This document shows, piece by piece, positions 35,206 to 44,480 of a stretch of 64,000 nt of DNA. The translations under genes and the position numbers were made by a program. The notes under the pieces are model-generated. The model did no database searches. It saw nothing but the letters and a program-made list of their open reading frames with translations, and was not told the origin of the DNA. The DNA comes from an uncultured Bacteroidales bacterium (GTDB lineage Bacteria; Bacteroidota; Bacteroidia; Bacteroidales; UBA932): the NCBI GenBank assembly GCA_944322715.1, contig CALUPT010000008.1, forward strand, positions 1-64,000, given 5' to 3'. Position 1 is the first letter of the stretch. Each line of letters opens with the position of its first letter.

Positions 35206-35829
35206 ATGCATATAGGAATAGCGGGCAACATAGGGTGCGGCAAGACTACGCTCACGCGGATGCTGGCGGAACATTACGGCTGGACGCCGAAGTACGAGGC
35301 CGTCACATACAATCCGTATCTGGAAGACTATTACAGCGACATCAGCCGCTGGTCATTCAACCTCGAAGTCTATTTCCTCACGCAGAGGTTCAGGGATGTG
35401 CTGGAAATATCCAGGTCGGAAAAAGTGATAATCCAGGACAGGACGATATTCGAGGGAGTCTACATATTCGTCGCGAACAACAGGGCCATGGGAAACCTCT
35501 CTGAAAGGGACTTCAACACATACATGGACCTGTTCCATCTGATGATGTCGATGGTAAAGGCTCCCGATCTGCTTATATACATGAAATCCTCGATTCCGCA
35601 CCTCGTCAGCCAGATCGCCAGACGCGGACGGGACTATGAAAAAAGCATAAGCATAGAATATCTCACCGGCCTGAACGAAAGGTATGACAAATGGATATCG
35701 GAATATCCGGGCAAGGTGCTTACCATAGATGCGGACGGGCTCGACTTCCAGAACCGACCGGAAGACTTCTCCCTCATCACCGACCGCATCGATGCCATGC
35801 TCTACGGCCTGTTCCGGGAAACTGTCTGA
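35206..35829 (+). CDS. Deoxynucleoside kinase (dGK/dAK/dCK family)
   Basis: A 207-residue kinase that phosphorylates deoxynucleosides in salvage. The P-loop GNIGCGKTT is near the N-terminus, the DRT motif is in IQDRTIFEGVYIF, and the LID-like RRGRDYEKSI stretch follows. The start was moved from 35110 to 35206 because the P-loop normally lies within the first 20 residues and the -7 element lies between the two. Confidence 0.88.
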   Translation: MHIGIAGNIGCGKTTLTRMLAEHYGWTPKYEAVTYNPYLEDYYSDISRWSFNLEVYFLTQRFRDVLEISRSEKVIIQDRTIFEGVYIFVANNRAMGNLSERDFNTYMDLFHLMMSMVKAPDLLIYMKSSIPHLVSQIARRGRDYEKSISIEYLTGLNERYDKWISEYPGKVLTIDADGLDFQNRPEDFSLITDRIDAMLYGLFRETV

Positions 35830-35900
35830 ATTCTTGTCTCTATAAACGACTTCCGGACATCGCTGATGAAATCCGCCACCGGTCTGCCGCCGGCCGACGG

Positions 35901-36827
35901 TTAGCGTCCGTCTACAGGATGATGACGGGTATAGAGCCAATCTATAATGCCATCGGCAAGGCCGATTACGGGGACATATATCCAGGTCGCCCCAGTGATG
36001 TCCGCTATTGTGAGAAATATCTGCCCTGCAGGAATGATCACATCGGCCCGGTCCGGCTTCAGCCCGTATTCCTCCATTCTCTGCTCCACCGTCAAGGCGG
36101 ACAGCCTGTCGAATATCTCGCGCAAAGCGTCAACCCCCATCCTGCTGTGGCGGTTGTCCCGTCGCGGCACCAACCTGTAGTATTTGTTGATGTTTCCCCC
36201 CGAACCGATTATCTGTATCCCGGGGTATGACTTCGCCAGATCCTCCATGTCCCTGCGCAGCCTCTGCCACTCGGATTCCGCCACCGCTCCGTTGAGAGAC
36301 CTGACAGTGCCTATATTGTATGAACGGGAACAGATGAGACCGCCATCCGCCAGAAGGTTGATCTCCGTGCTTCCTCCTCCCACATCCACGAACATGAAAT
36401 TGCCCTTTCTGCCTCGCATCGTCTCTATATGGTTGCTGTAGATCATCCTGGCCTCCTCCTGACCGTCGATTATCTCGATCCTGATGCCTGTCTTCTCCTG
36501 GACGGTGCGGATAATCGACTGGCCGTTCTCCGCATCCCTCATGGCCGAAGTGGCGCAGGCCCTGTAGTCATCGACTCCGTATATCTTCATCAGATGCCTG
36601 TAGCATTTCATCAGACGGACCATATCCTTCTCTTTCTTCGGGGATATCCTGCCATCCGCAAACACATCGAATCCGAGTCTGAGAGGGACACGGAGAAGCA
36701 ATGCCTTGCTGAAAACAGGTTTAATGTCGCTTTCAAGCTGTTTGATGAGCAGTCTGACGGCATTCGAGCCTATGTCTATCGCCGCGTATGTCTCTGCATC
36801 CTTTCTTATTTCATCCATTTCCGCCAT
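35901..36827 (-). CDS. ppx: Ppx/GppA-type exopolyphosphatase
   Basis: A 308-residue ASKHA-fold phosphatase. The nucleotide-binding motifs AIDIGSNAVRLLI and FVDVGGGSTEIN are present. It probably degrades polyphosphate or pppGpp from the ends. It lies 60 bp downstream of ppk on the same strand, with a REP element between them, so synthesis and breakdown of polyphosphate are genetically linked. Confidence 0.9.
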   Translation of the reverse strand: MAEMDEIRKDAETYAAIDIGSNAVRLLIKQLESDIKPVFSKALLLRVPLRLGFDVFADGRISPKKEKDMVRLMKCYRHLMKIYGVDDYRACATSAMRDAENGQSIIRTVQEKTGIRIEIIDGQEEARMIYSNHIETMRGRKGNFMFVDVGGGSTEINLLADGGLICSRSYNIGTVRSLNGAVAESEWQRLRRDMEDLAKSYPGIQIIGSGGNINKYYRLVPRRDNRHSRMGVDALREIFDRLSALTVEQRMEEYGLKPDRADVIIPAGQIFLTIADITGATWIYVPVIGLADGIIDWLYTRHHPVDGR

Positions 36828-36855
36828 GATATAATAATGTCAAGTCTTTCCGTAT

Positions 36856-36883
36856 CAGATCCTTCGCTGCGCTCAGGATGACA
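36856..36883. repeat. REP-type repeat between ppk and ppx
   Basis: The element CAGATCCTTCGCTGCGCTCA followed by GGATGACA differs by one base from the copy at 26225. It begins 4 bp after the ppk stop codon and could form a hairpin in the ppk-ppx mRNA. Confidence 0.8.
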
Positions 36884-36887
36884 GGTG

Positions 36888-39008
36888 CTACAGTCCCTGC
36901 TCCACAAGGGAGCGGTAATGGCCGTAAAGCGCCTCCTGGGATCCTGTCGGCAGAGGATTCTCCGGAGCGGCAAACTCTAATGAGCCATGCCCATCGACCA
37001 CCCGGGCCTGCCTTGCATCCCTGAGTCCGTAATCCACTATCCTTATCATTTCCTGCTTCACGGTAGGGTCATATACCGGAGCCACAACCTCTATCCTGTT
37101 GTCAAGGTTACGCGGCATCCAGTCCGCCGAACCGATAAACACCTTGTCCTGGCCTCCTGCGGCAAACACGAAGATACGCGAATGTTCCAGATAACGGTCG
37201 ATTATTCCGCTTACGTGCATCGGAGTCCCTTCCGGAAGGTCCGCCGTCACAAGGGAGCAGTTTCCCCTTACCAGAAGGTCGACCGGCACTCCGGAAAGCG
37301 CAGCCTCATAGAGACTGGCGACAATGGCAGGATGCGTGATATGGTTGATCTTGACCTTTATGTATGCAGGCAGGCCGTTCCTGTGATTCTTTATCTCGGC
37401 ATTTATCAGGGAAATGAATTTCTTCTTCATTTCGTTCGGCGAGACAAGCAGTTCCTTGAATGTCACAGGGATATAAGGCTTTTCAATGAAGTCGAAAAGC
37501 GTCACGACATCTGTGGAAAGCCTTCTGGAGGCAGTCATCAGGATACAGTCGGTATAGGTGGCGGCATTGCCTTCGTGGAAATTGCCGGTACTTACGCATA
37601 CGATATCCGCCCCTGTCTTCATCCCTATATGGACCACCTTGGAATGCACTTTCAGGCCTTCCACCCCGAAAATGACCTTGATTCCGGCATCCTGCATCTT
37701 CTGCGCCCAGTTGATATTGGACTGTTCATCGAAACGGGCGAGCAGTTCGATCACGACCGTCACCTTCTTTCCGTTGCGGGCCGCGCCGATCAGGGCGTTC
37801 ACCACCCTGGAATCCTTGGCAAGACGGTACAGGGTTATCTTTATGCTCCTGACCCTGCGGTCGACGGCGGCTTCATGAAGCAGACGGATGAACGGCGCGA
37901 AACTGTGATACGGCACATGAAGGAACCTGTCCTGAGCACGGACCTTGTCTATCAGACTGTCCGGGCCATCGAAAACGGCAGGGATTATCGGAGTGAAAGG
38001 TTTGAACTTCAAGTCTTTCCTGCCGCAGTCAGGGAATTTCATGAGATCCTTGTGGTTCTGGTAGCGGCCGCCTTGCAGGACGGTATCGTTCTTGTCCAGC
38101 TCGAGCTTGCTCAACACCCTGCGCTGCAGATCCGCCGGCATGGAACTGTCGTACACGAAACGGAGAGGCTCCCCTTTCCTCCTGTTCTTCAATCCTTTGG
38201 CTATCTTCTGAAGGAGTCCGTTACGCTTGTCTTCATCTATGTCCATCTCGGCATCCCTTGTGAACTTGAAGGCGTATGCTTCGGTCGTGACATAGCCGAG
38301 TCCCCCGAAAATCTCTGACAGGGAGCATCTCACCACATCATCCAGATACATTATGTAGCTCCTGCCATCCTTGTCCGGAAGACGGATGAATCTTCCGCAC
38401 GACCGGACAGGAAGATCGAAATAGGCATAGTCATACACCATCTTCCTCGTCCCGTCGGACTTCGGCACGGAAAGTCTGCCCGCCTTCACAGCCAGATATA
38501 TGTCCTCATCCGTCTCGTAATCGAGATGTTTCACGGCAGAGAACCATATCGGCACTATATGCCCTTCCAGCTTTTCGTGGAAAAAGCGTCTGATGAACTT
38601 CAGCTGCCCCTCATCGGCCTGCCTGTCGTTGATCAGACATATATTGTTCTCTTCCAGCTCCCTGTAGACGGATTCCACCGCCAGCTCGTATTCCTTCGAA
38701 TATGCGGAATTGAGCCTGGAAATGGCCTTGACTGTCTTTCTGGCAAGCTGGGCCTCCTTCTCCACCGCTCCCCCGGAACGGGATGAACCTTTCCCGGCCA
38801 CCTTGTCTCCCCATTCGTTCACCCTGTTGAGAGAAGCGACCCTTACCCTGAAGAACTCATCCAGATTGTTGGAATATATTCCTAAAAAGGAAAGCCGTTC
38901 GAGAAGCGGGACCCCGGGTCTTTCCGCCTCCTGCAATATTCTCCTGTTGAAATACATCCAACTGACATCCCTTTCCGTATAAGGGAGTGCCGAAACCTTT
39001 TTGCCCAT
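36888..39008 (-). CDS. ppk: Polyphosphate kinase 1
   Basis: A 706-residue Ppk1, which makes polyphosphate from ATP at the membrane. It begins with the N-domain YTERDVSWMYFNRRILQEA, followed by NNLDEFFRVRVAS. The two phospholipase-D-like catalytic domains contain the conserved His in VHSKVVHIG and in YLEHSRIFVF. The length is normal. It precedes ppx in a two-gene operon. Confidence 0.96.
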   Translation of the reverse strand: MGKKVSALPYTERDVSWMYFNRRILQEAERPGVPLLERLSFLGIYSNNLDEFFRVRVASLNRVNEWGDKVAGKGSSRSGGAVEKEAQLARKTVKAISRLNSAYSKEYELAVESVYRELEENNICLINDRQADEGQLKFIRRFFHEKLEGHIVPIWFSAVKHLDYETDEDIYLAVKAGRLSVPKSDGTRKMVYDYAYFDLPVRSCGRFIRLPDKDGRSYIMYLDDVVRCSLSEIFGGLGYVTTEAYAFKFTRDAEMDIDEDKRNGLLQKIAKGLKNRRKGEPLRFVYDSSMPADLQRRVLSKLELDKNDTVLQGGRYQNHKDLMKFPDCGRKDLKFKPFTPIIPAVFDGPDSLIDKVRAQDRFLHVPYHSFAPFIRLLHEAAVDRRVRSIKITLYRLAKDSRVVNALIGAARNGKKVTVVIELLARFDEQSNINWAQKMQDAGIKVIFGVEGLKVHSKVVHIGMKTGADIVCVSTGNFHEGNAATYTDCILMTASRRLSTDVVTLFDFIEKPYIPVTFKELLVSPNEMKKKFISLINAEIKNHRNGLPAYIKVKINHITHPAIVASLYEAALSGVPVDLLVRGNCSLVTADLPEGTPMHVSGIIDRYLEHSRIFVFAAGGQDKVFIGSADWMPRNLDNRIEVVAPVYDPTVKQEMIRIVDYGLRDARQARVVDGHGSLEFAAPENPLPTGSQEALYGHYRSLVEQGL

Positions 39009-39054
39009 ATTCCGCGATTTTCTGCAAAAGTAGCAAAATTATGTTACAGAGGTG

Positions 39055-40239
39055 TTAAGGCATGGCATTCCCGGCGGACAATTCTTTCAGTCCAGCCTCG
39101 AGACGCGACAGCCCCTCCATGAGAGTCTTTCTCGGACAGGCTATATTCACTCTTATGAACCTGTCGCCGTCCTCTCCATAACGGACGCCTGCATTTACCC
39201 AGAGACCATGCCCCGAGAGCAGGCTGTCCTCAATCCGCTGCGACCCGACACCGAGCACGGAACAGTCCACCCACACAAGATATGTCCCTTCAAGCGGAAG
39301 GACAGGGAAATCCGGCAGGCGTTCTGCAAAAAATTCCCTTAAATACAAATAGTTGTCATACAGATAGACTTTCAGTTCATCCAGCCAGTCTCCGCTGCAA
39401 TCGTACGCAGCCATCAGCCCGGCCACGCCGAACGGATTGACATCGCACACCTCATTGATGTTTATCGCCCTGTCGATCTTCGCCCTGGCATCCGCATCCG
39501 CACATACGATATTCGCGATCTGGAGCCCCGCAGTATTGAAAGCCTTGCTCGGAGAGCTGCATGTCGCCGAATGCATCAGGAAATCCTCAGAGAGCGATGC
39601 GAAGGGGGTATAGTCGTGTCCGGGAAAAGCAAGTTCGCAATGTATCTCATCCGCAATGACAAACACATTGTGACGCAGGCAGATCTCCCCTATCCTCGTC
39701 AGCTCCTCCTTAGTCCATACCCTGCCCGCGGGATTGTGAGGATTGCAAAGTATCATGAGGGTCGCCTTAGGGTCGGAAGCCTTCCTTTCCAGATCACCGA
39801 AATCTATCGAGTAGGTGACATCCTTGTATATCAAGGAATTCCGGCTTATCTCGCAGCCGTTGTTCCTGATCGAGGAAAAGAAACAGTTGTAGACCGGAGT
39901 CTGGATTATCACCTTGTCCCCGGGCGAAGTCATCGCCTTTATTATCGCCGAAAGCGCCGGCACCACTCCGGGAACATAGAGTATCCAGTCTTTTCCGATA
40001 TGGAACCCGTGTCTGTCCGCGAACCATCGGATGACAGACTGATAATAGGCATCCGGCACGTATGTATAGCCGAAAACCCCGTGTTCCGCCCTGCGCGTCA
40101 CGGCCTCGACAATGGCCGGAGCCGTGCGGAAATCCATATCCGCGACCCACATGGGAATCACCCCATCCTGCGATACCCCATCCCATTTTACGGAACCAGT
40201 CCCCCTGCGCGGGATCATCTCATCAAAATCGTATTTCAT
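39055..40239 (-). CDS. PatB/MalY-type PLP aminotransferase (cystathionine beta-lyase)
   Basis: A 394-residue fold-type I PLP enzyme starting MKYDFDEMIPRRGTGSVKWD, typical of PatB/MalY C-S lyases, which release homocysteine, pyruvate and ammonia from cystathionine. The PLP lysine lies in SPSKAFNTAGLQ, and NPHNPAGRVW is the conserved substrate loop. Met at 40239 is preferred; the longer start adds twelve residues unlike the family. It is monocistronic. Confidence 0.9.
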   Translation of the reverse strand: MKYDFDEMIPRRGTGSVKWDGVSQDGVIPMWVADMDFRTAPAIVEAVTRRAEHGVFGYTYVPDAYYQSVIRWFADRHGFHIGKDWILYVPGVVPALSAIIKAMTSPGDKVIIQTPVYNCFFSSIRNNGCEISRNSLIYKDVTYSIDFGDLERKASDPKATLMILCNPHNPAGRVWTKEELTRIGEICLRHNVFVIADEIHCELAFPGHDYTPFASLSEDFLMHSATCSSPSKAFNTAGLQIANIVCADADARAKIDRAININEVCDVNPFGVAGLMAAYDCSGDWLDELKVYLYDNYLYLREFFAERLPDFPVLPLEGTYLVWVDCSVLGVGSQRIEDSLLSGHGLWVNAGVRYGEDGDRFIRVNIACPRKTLMEGLSRLEAGLKELSAGNAMP

Positions 40240-40362
40240 AGACAACGGAAAATTAAGAACACCTGTCCGGAACAATCAGTCTTCCGGACCGTTACAACCC
40301 TTAAAGATAACAAAAAACCGGACAACATCGCTGTCGTCCGGGCAAATATCAAATATATGTGT

Positions 40363-41103
40363 CTATTCTTCCGCCGGTTTGAGGGTCGAATATACATTCT
40401 GGACATCATCGTCCTCCTCCAGCCTTTCTATCAACTTGTCCACCTCTACCCGGTCTTCTGCGGAAAGCTCTTTCAGCTCCACGTTAGGAAGTCTGGTAAA
40501 CTCTCCGGAAACCATCTCGTAACCGTTGTCCTCGATGTATTTCTGTATCTGGTTGAATGCGGTGAATTCGCCGTAGATGTGGATCTCCTTCTCCTCATCC
40601 TCGTTTTCCTCCTCGAAAACCTCCTCTGCACCGTAGTCGATAAGTTCGAGTTCGAGTTCCTCGATGTCCACGGGCTTGTCGCTCTTGATGACAAAGGCGC
40701 ATTTGCGGTCGAACATATAGTCCACGCTGCCGGATGTTCCGAGAGACCCTCCGCTCTTTGTGAAATATGAACGGACATTGGCTACAGTACGGTTGTTGTT
40801 GTCAGTGGCAGCCTCCACGAGTACGGCTATCCCATGAGGGCCGTAACCTTCGAGCACAATCTCCTTATAGTCGCTCTGATCCTTGTCGCTTGCACGCTTG
40901 ATGGCCCTTTCTATGTTGTCCTTGGGCATGTTCTCGCTCCTTGCAGTCTGGAGCAGCGCCCTCAGACGCGGGTTGCCGGTCACATCAGGACCTCCCTGCT
41001 TCACGGCTATGGTTATTTCCTTGCCGATCTTCGTGAACGTACGGGCCATGTGCCCCCAGCGCTTGAACTTCCTTTCCTTCCTGAATTCGAATGCTCTTCC
41101 CAT
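40363..41103 (-). CDS. yebC: YebC/PmpR family DNA-binding or translation factor
   Basis: A 246-residue YebC-family protein starting MGRAFEFRKERKFKRWGHMA, with RTFTKIGKEI and RARSENMPKDNIERAIKR-like segments. The family includes transcription regulators and factors that ease ribosome stalling at proline-rich stretches. Met at 41103 is chosen, as family members begin with this motif. It follows the TPR protein gene by 7 bp. Confidence 0.92.
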   Translation of the reverse strand: MGRAFEFRKERKFKRWGHMARTFTKIGKEITIAVKQGGPDVTGNPRLRALLQTARSENMPKDNIERAIKRASDKDQSDYKEIVLEGYGPHGIAVLVEAATDNNNRTVANVRSYFTKSGGSLGTSGSVDYMFDRKCAFVIKSDKPVDIEELELELIDYGAEEVFEEENEDEEKEIHIYGEFTAFNQIQKYIEDNGYEMVSGEFTRLPNVELKELSAEDRVEVDKLIERLEEDDDVQNVYSTLKPAEE

Positions 41104-41110
41104 AGAAATA

Positions 41111-41785
41111 CTATTTTGCTTTAGCTTCAATCCTTGAAATGTACTTGTCAATGTCGTATGCTTCCATTGACTGCGGATAGTTGTCCTTTATATCCTGATA
41201 GAATCCAAGCGCAGCTGCATCATCCCCGAGTTCCTCGCTCGTCACGCCTGCCTTGAGAAGATATCCTGCAGAGAACATGTTGTCGGATTTCTTCGCGGCC
41301 TTCTCGAACCATGCTACAGCCTGCCCATAGTCTCCGAGCCCCGCGTATGCATCCCCGATGCAGGAATACGCACGGCCCGCAAGGATGTTGTCCTTGCCGT
41401 TGTACTTCCGGAGATAGCTTATAGCCGATTCGAAATTGCCGAGCTGGAGCTCGCACACGCCGGCATAGAAATACGCTGACTTCCCTGCCTTCGCCCCGTA
41501 CTCATCTATGATCTGGGCAAACCCGAGGACATTGCCATCCCCGTTGAGGGCAAGTTCGTACTCCGAATTGCGGAAATTGTTCTCCGCCGGGTACATCTGC
41601 TCCTGGGCTTCAGCCCTTTTCGGCTCGTACGCGAATTTATGCCAGAGGAAGACCCCCGCTGCAAGCACTATAATGACTGCGACGGTGATGACCATAGGCT
41701 TTGAATTCTCCTTGAAAAAGACTTCTGTCCTGGAGACTGCCTCAGCGACGGCCTCGGCGTTCGGATTTTTAGTTTCTTTAGCCAT
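41111..41785 (-). CDS. Membrane-anchored tetratricopeptide repeat protein
   Basis: A 224-residue protein with one helix at about 32-50 (MVITVAVIIVLAAGVFLW) and five or so TPR-like units after it, such as GKSAYFYAGVCELQLGNFES and AYAGLGDYGQAVAWFEKA. The layout resembles YfgM-type proteins, which help periplasmic chaperones at the translocon. Met at 41785 is chosen; the longer frame would run into recF. A Bacteroidetes promoter lies at 41822-41852. Confidence 0.85.
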   Translation of the reverse strand: MAKETKNPNAEAVAEAVSRTEVFFKENSKPMVITVAVIIVLAAGVFLWHKFAYEPKRAEAQEQMYPAENNFRNSEYELALNGDGNVLGFAQIIDEYGAKAGKSAYFYAGVCELQLGNFESAISYLRKYNGKDNILAGRAYSCIGDAYAGLGDYGQAVAWFEKAAKKSDNMFSAGYLLKAGVTSEELGDDAAALGFYQDIKDNYPQSMEAYDIDKYISRIEAKAK

Positions 41786-41821
41786 ATTTCGATTTTTTGT
41801 TTCTATCGGTAAAACAGGGCG

Positions 41822-41852
41822 CAAATTTATAAAAATTTGACAAATCCTACAA
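41822..41852 (-). promoter_or_regulatory. Promoter of the TPR protein gene
   Basis: TAAATTTG (41822-41829) and TTG (41850-41852) on the minus strand are 20 bp apart. Confidence 0.55.
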
Positions 41853-41869
41853 TTATTTCCGTATCTTTG
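41836..41869 (+). promoter_or_regulatory. recF promoter
   Basis: TTTG (41836-41839) and TATCTTTG (41862-41869) are separated by 22 bp. It overlaps the divergent promoter of the TPR gene. Confidence 0.55.
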
Positions 41870-41942
41870 TATTTCCGTAAGGAGCCGTACGGATTTCCAT
41901 CGTTCCGGACTTCCCGACCGCTCCGGTTTTGCGACGACAAGA

Positions 41943-43061
41943 ATGCCGGTACTGGAGAAAATAGTCGTATCCAATTTCAGGAACATAGGTTTCCAGGAGA
42001 TACCGTTCTCCCCGAACGTCAACTGCATTTCAGGCAACAACGGGGAGGGCAAGACCAATCTTCTGGATGCCATCTATTATCTGTCGATGACAAAAAGCGC
42101 GTTCTCCACTTCCGACAGGTACATATTCAGGCACGGGACTGACTCGTTTTCCATCGGAGGGACTTACCTTATGGAAAGCCATCAGGGAGAACAGCCCCTC
42201 AGGACGAGGTTCGCAATCCAGGTGAATGCAGGCGGGGAGAAGAAACTGAAGAAGGATGACAAGGTCTATGAAAAGATCTCATCCCACATAGGGGAACTGC
42301 CTGTCGTCATGGTCTCCCCTTCCGATGTCTCCTTAGTGAGCGAATCGGGGGAAGAACGCAGACGGTTCATCAACTCGGTACTGTCGCAGATGGACAGGGA
42401 GTACCTCAATTCGGCCCAGCAGTACAACAGGCTGCTTTCCCAGCGCAACAGGCTTCTGAAGGACAGGAGACCGGACAAGGAGCTTCTGTCCGTGTTCGGG
42501 GCGAGAATGTCTCCGCATGCGCAGAAGCTGCACGATGCCAGGGCCGGTTTCGCCAGGGACCTCGCACCTGTTGTCAGTGACTTCTACCGTGCCCTCTCAG
42601 GCGGCAGGGAAGATGTGGACATCCGGTACCGTTCCGACCTGGAAAACGGCACGTTGGAAGAGGTCCTCGAGGCCAGTGCGGAACGCGATGCCGTACTGGG
42701 CTATACTTCCGCAGGCGTGCAAAGGGATGACTTCATCTTCACGATGGACGGGCACCAGATACGCCGGTGCGGCTCGCAGGGGCAGCAGAAATCCTTCATC
42801 GTGTCCCTGAAATTCGCCCAGTACGAGATAATGAAAGGGAATTACGGATTCGCACCTCTGCTGCTGCTCGATGATGTGTTCGACAAGCTGGACATGAACA
42901 GGATATCCAACCTGATCTCGATGGTGGCGAGCAGCGATTTCGGACAGATATTCATAACCGACAGCAACAAGGTGAGGCTCAGCGGCATAGTGGACGGGTT
43001 CACGACCGACAGAGCCTATTTCGAGGCTGCCGGAGGATGTTTCACGAAAATCCCGGAATAA
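41943..43061 (+). CDS. recF: DNA replication and repair protein RecF
   Basis: A 372-residue SMC-like ATPase that loads RecA at gapped DNA. Walker A is in SGNNGEGKTNLLDA, the signature region is RRCGSQGQQKSF, and Walker B is PLLLLDDVFDKLD. Its stop codon overlaps the next start as TAATG, pointing to translational coupling with the DUF721 protein. Confidence 0.96.
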   Translation: MPVLEKIVVSNFRNIGFQEIPFSPNVNCISGNNGEGKTNLLDAIYYLSMTKSAFSTSDRYIFRHGTDSFSIGGTYLMESHQGEQPLRTRFAIQVNAGGEKKLKKDDKVYEKISSHIGELPVVMVSPSDVSLVSESGEERRRFINSVLSQMDREYLNSAQQYNRLLSQRNRLLKDRRPDKELLSVFGARMSPHAQKLHDARAGFARDLAPVVSDFYRALSGGREDVDIRYRSDLENGTLEEVLEASAERDAVLGYTSAGVQRDDFIFTMDGHQIRRCGSQGQQKSFIVSLKFAQYEIMKGNYGFAPLLLLDDVFDKLDMNRISNLISMVASSDFGQIFITDSNKVRLSGIVDGFTTDRAYFEAAGGCFTKIPE

Positions 43062-43399
43062 TGGGCAGGACGGACAGCATAATACGGAGGACGGATGCGG
43101 TACCGATGGACACGCTGGTCAGGGAGTACATCCGTGACATGAAGATAGCGGCAGGCCTTGACAGCCAGCTGGCCCGGGAGGCATGGGACAGGGCATCCGG
43201 AGCAGGCAGGTACACCCTCGGCTGCTCCCTGCGCGGAGGAAGGCTTTATGTGACCCTTTCCTCTTCCGTACAGAGAAGCCGGCTGTCACTGCAGAAGCAG
43301 GGCATCATGGATGAGATCAACAGGATTCTCGGGGGAAACGCCCTTTTCTCCGGAAATGCGGAAAGGGACATTCCGGTCAGGGACATAATCATGAAATGA
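43061..43399 (+). CDS. DUF721 (DciA-like) protein
   Basis: A 112-residue DUF721 protein. The conserved core is VREYIRDMKIAAGLDSQLAR followed by AWDRASGA and the C-terminal strand-helix LYVTLSSSVQRSRLSLQK. DciA proteins of this family load the replicative helicase. The start at 43061 overlaps the recF stop codon by one base; a longer start at 43037 is less likely. Confidence 0.85.
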   Translation: MGRTDSIIRRTDAVPMDTLVREYIRDMKIAAGLDSQLAREAWDRASGAGRYTLGCSLRGGRLYVTLSSSVQRSRLSLQKQGIMDEINRILGGNALFSGNAERDIPVRDIIMK

Positions 43400-43403
43400 A
43401 GAG

Positions 43404-44450
43404 ATGTACAGAAGAATCAGAATAGTGGCCGACAGCAACATACCTTTCCTTGAAGGTATATTCGAGCCCTACGCGGACATAGCATACATAGATGGGAAGG
43501 ACATCAGGCATGAGGACATCATCGATGCCGATGCCCTGATAATCAGGACAAGGACCAGATGCAACGCAGAGCTGCTGGACGGGACCAAGGTATCCCTCAT
43601 AGCGACTGCCACGATAGGTACCGACCATATAGACATGGAATACTGCAGGGAGAACGGGATAAGGGTCTACAACGCCCAGGGATGCAATGCCGGAGGGGTA
43701 ATGCAGTATGTGTTCACGGGACTTTACGGGACCGCATCCAGAAACGGGATAAAGCTGGATGACATGACCCTCGGCATAATCGGCGTCGGCAATGTCGGGA
43801 AAAAGGTGGAGCACATGGCAAGATACCTCGGATTCAGGATTCTCAAATGCGACCCTCCCCGCGCCGCCAAGGAAGGACCGGAAGAATTCGTACCGATGGA
43901 CTACCTTGTGGCGAACTCGAACATAGTGACCATGCACACCCCGCTGGACGAGACCACAAAAGGCATGGCTGACAGGCATTTCTTCGAGATTATGCGCCCG
44001 GGGACATTCTTCATCAACGCCTCCCGCGGCGAAGTGGTGGACGAGGAGGCGCTGATGGAAGCAAGGGTCAAGCTCGGCCCCGTCATCATCGACACATGGA
44101 ACAATGAGCCGAACATCAATCTGAAGCTGCTGGATATGACAGATATAGCCACCCCGCACATAGCCGGATATTCGTTCCAAGGGAAACAGAACGGCACTGC
44201 ATCCGCCGTCAGGGCGGTCGCCCGTCAGTTCGACATCAACGGACTGTACCATTTCTATCCGACATGCAACCTTCCCGAACACCAGCCCAAAAGGCTCGAA
44301 CTCAAAGGCAAGACCCAGGGGGAAATCACCACGATATTCCAGTACAACTACCCGATATTCACGGACGACTTCATGTTCAGGATGGCTCCGGAGAATTTCG
44401 AGAAGCTCAGGAGCGAATACCAGTACCGCCGGGAAATATACGTAGACTGA
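43404..44450 (+). CDS. pdxB: Erythronate-4-phosphate dehydrogenase
   Basis: A 348-residue NAD-dependent 2-hydroxyacid dehydrogenase of the PdxB type, acting in DXP-dependent pyridoxal phosphate synthesis. The start RIVADSNIPFLEGIFEPYA and the early ATATIGTDHID are PdxB-like, the NAD motif is GIIGVGNVGK, and the PdxB C-terminal extension is present, unlike in SerA. It starts 4 bp after the DUF721 gene. Confidence 0.9.
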   Translation: MYRRIRIVADSNIPFLEGIFEPYADIAYIDGKDIRHEDIIDADALIIRTRTRCNAELLDGTKVSLIATATIGTDHIDMEYCRENGIRVYNAQGCNAGGVMQYVFTGLYGTASRNGIKLDDMTLGIIGVGNVGKKVEHMARYLGFRILKCDPPRAAKEGPEEFVPMDYLVANSNIVTMHTPLDETTKGMADRHFFEIMRPGTFFINASRGEVVDEEALMEARVKLGPVIIDTWNNEPNINLKLLDMTDIATPHIAGYSFQGKQNGTASAVRAVARQFDINGLYHFYPTCNLPEHQPKRLELKGKTQGEITTIFQYNYPIFTDDFMFRMAPENFEKLRSEYQYRREIYVD

Positions 44451-44480
44451 CAGATACCATATAATCCAAACTTCAAGACT

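Noticed and set aside
36987..38318. A 443-codon frame opposite ppk.
   Set aside because: Shadow of the polyphosphate kinase gene; no domain or start signal.
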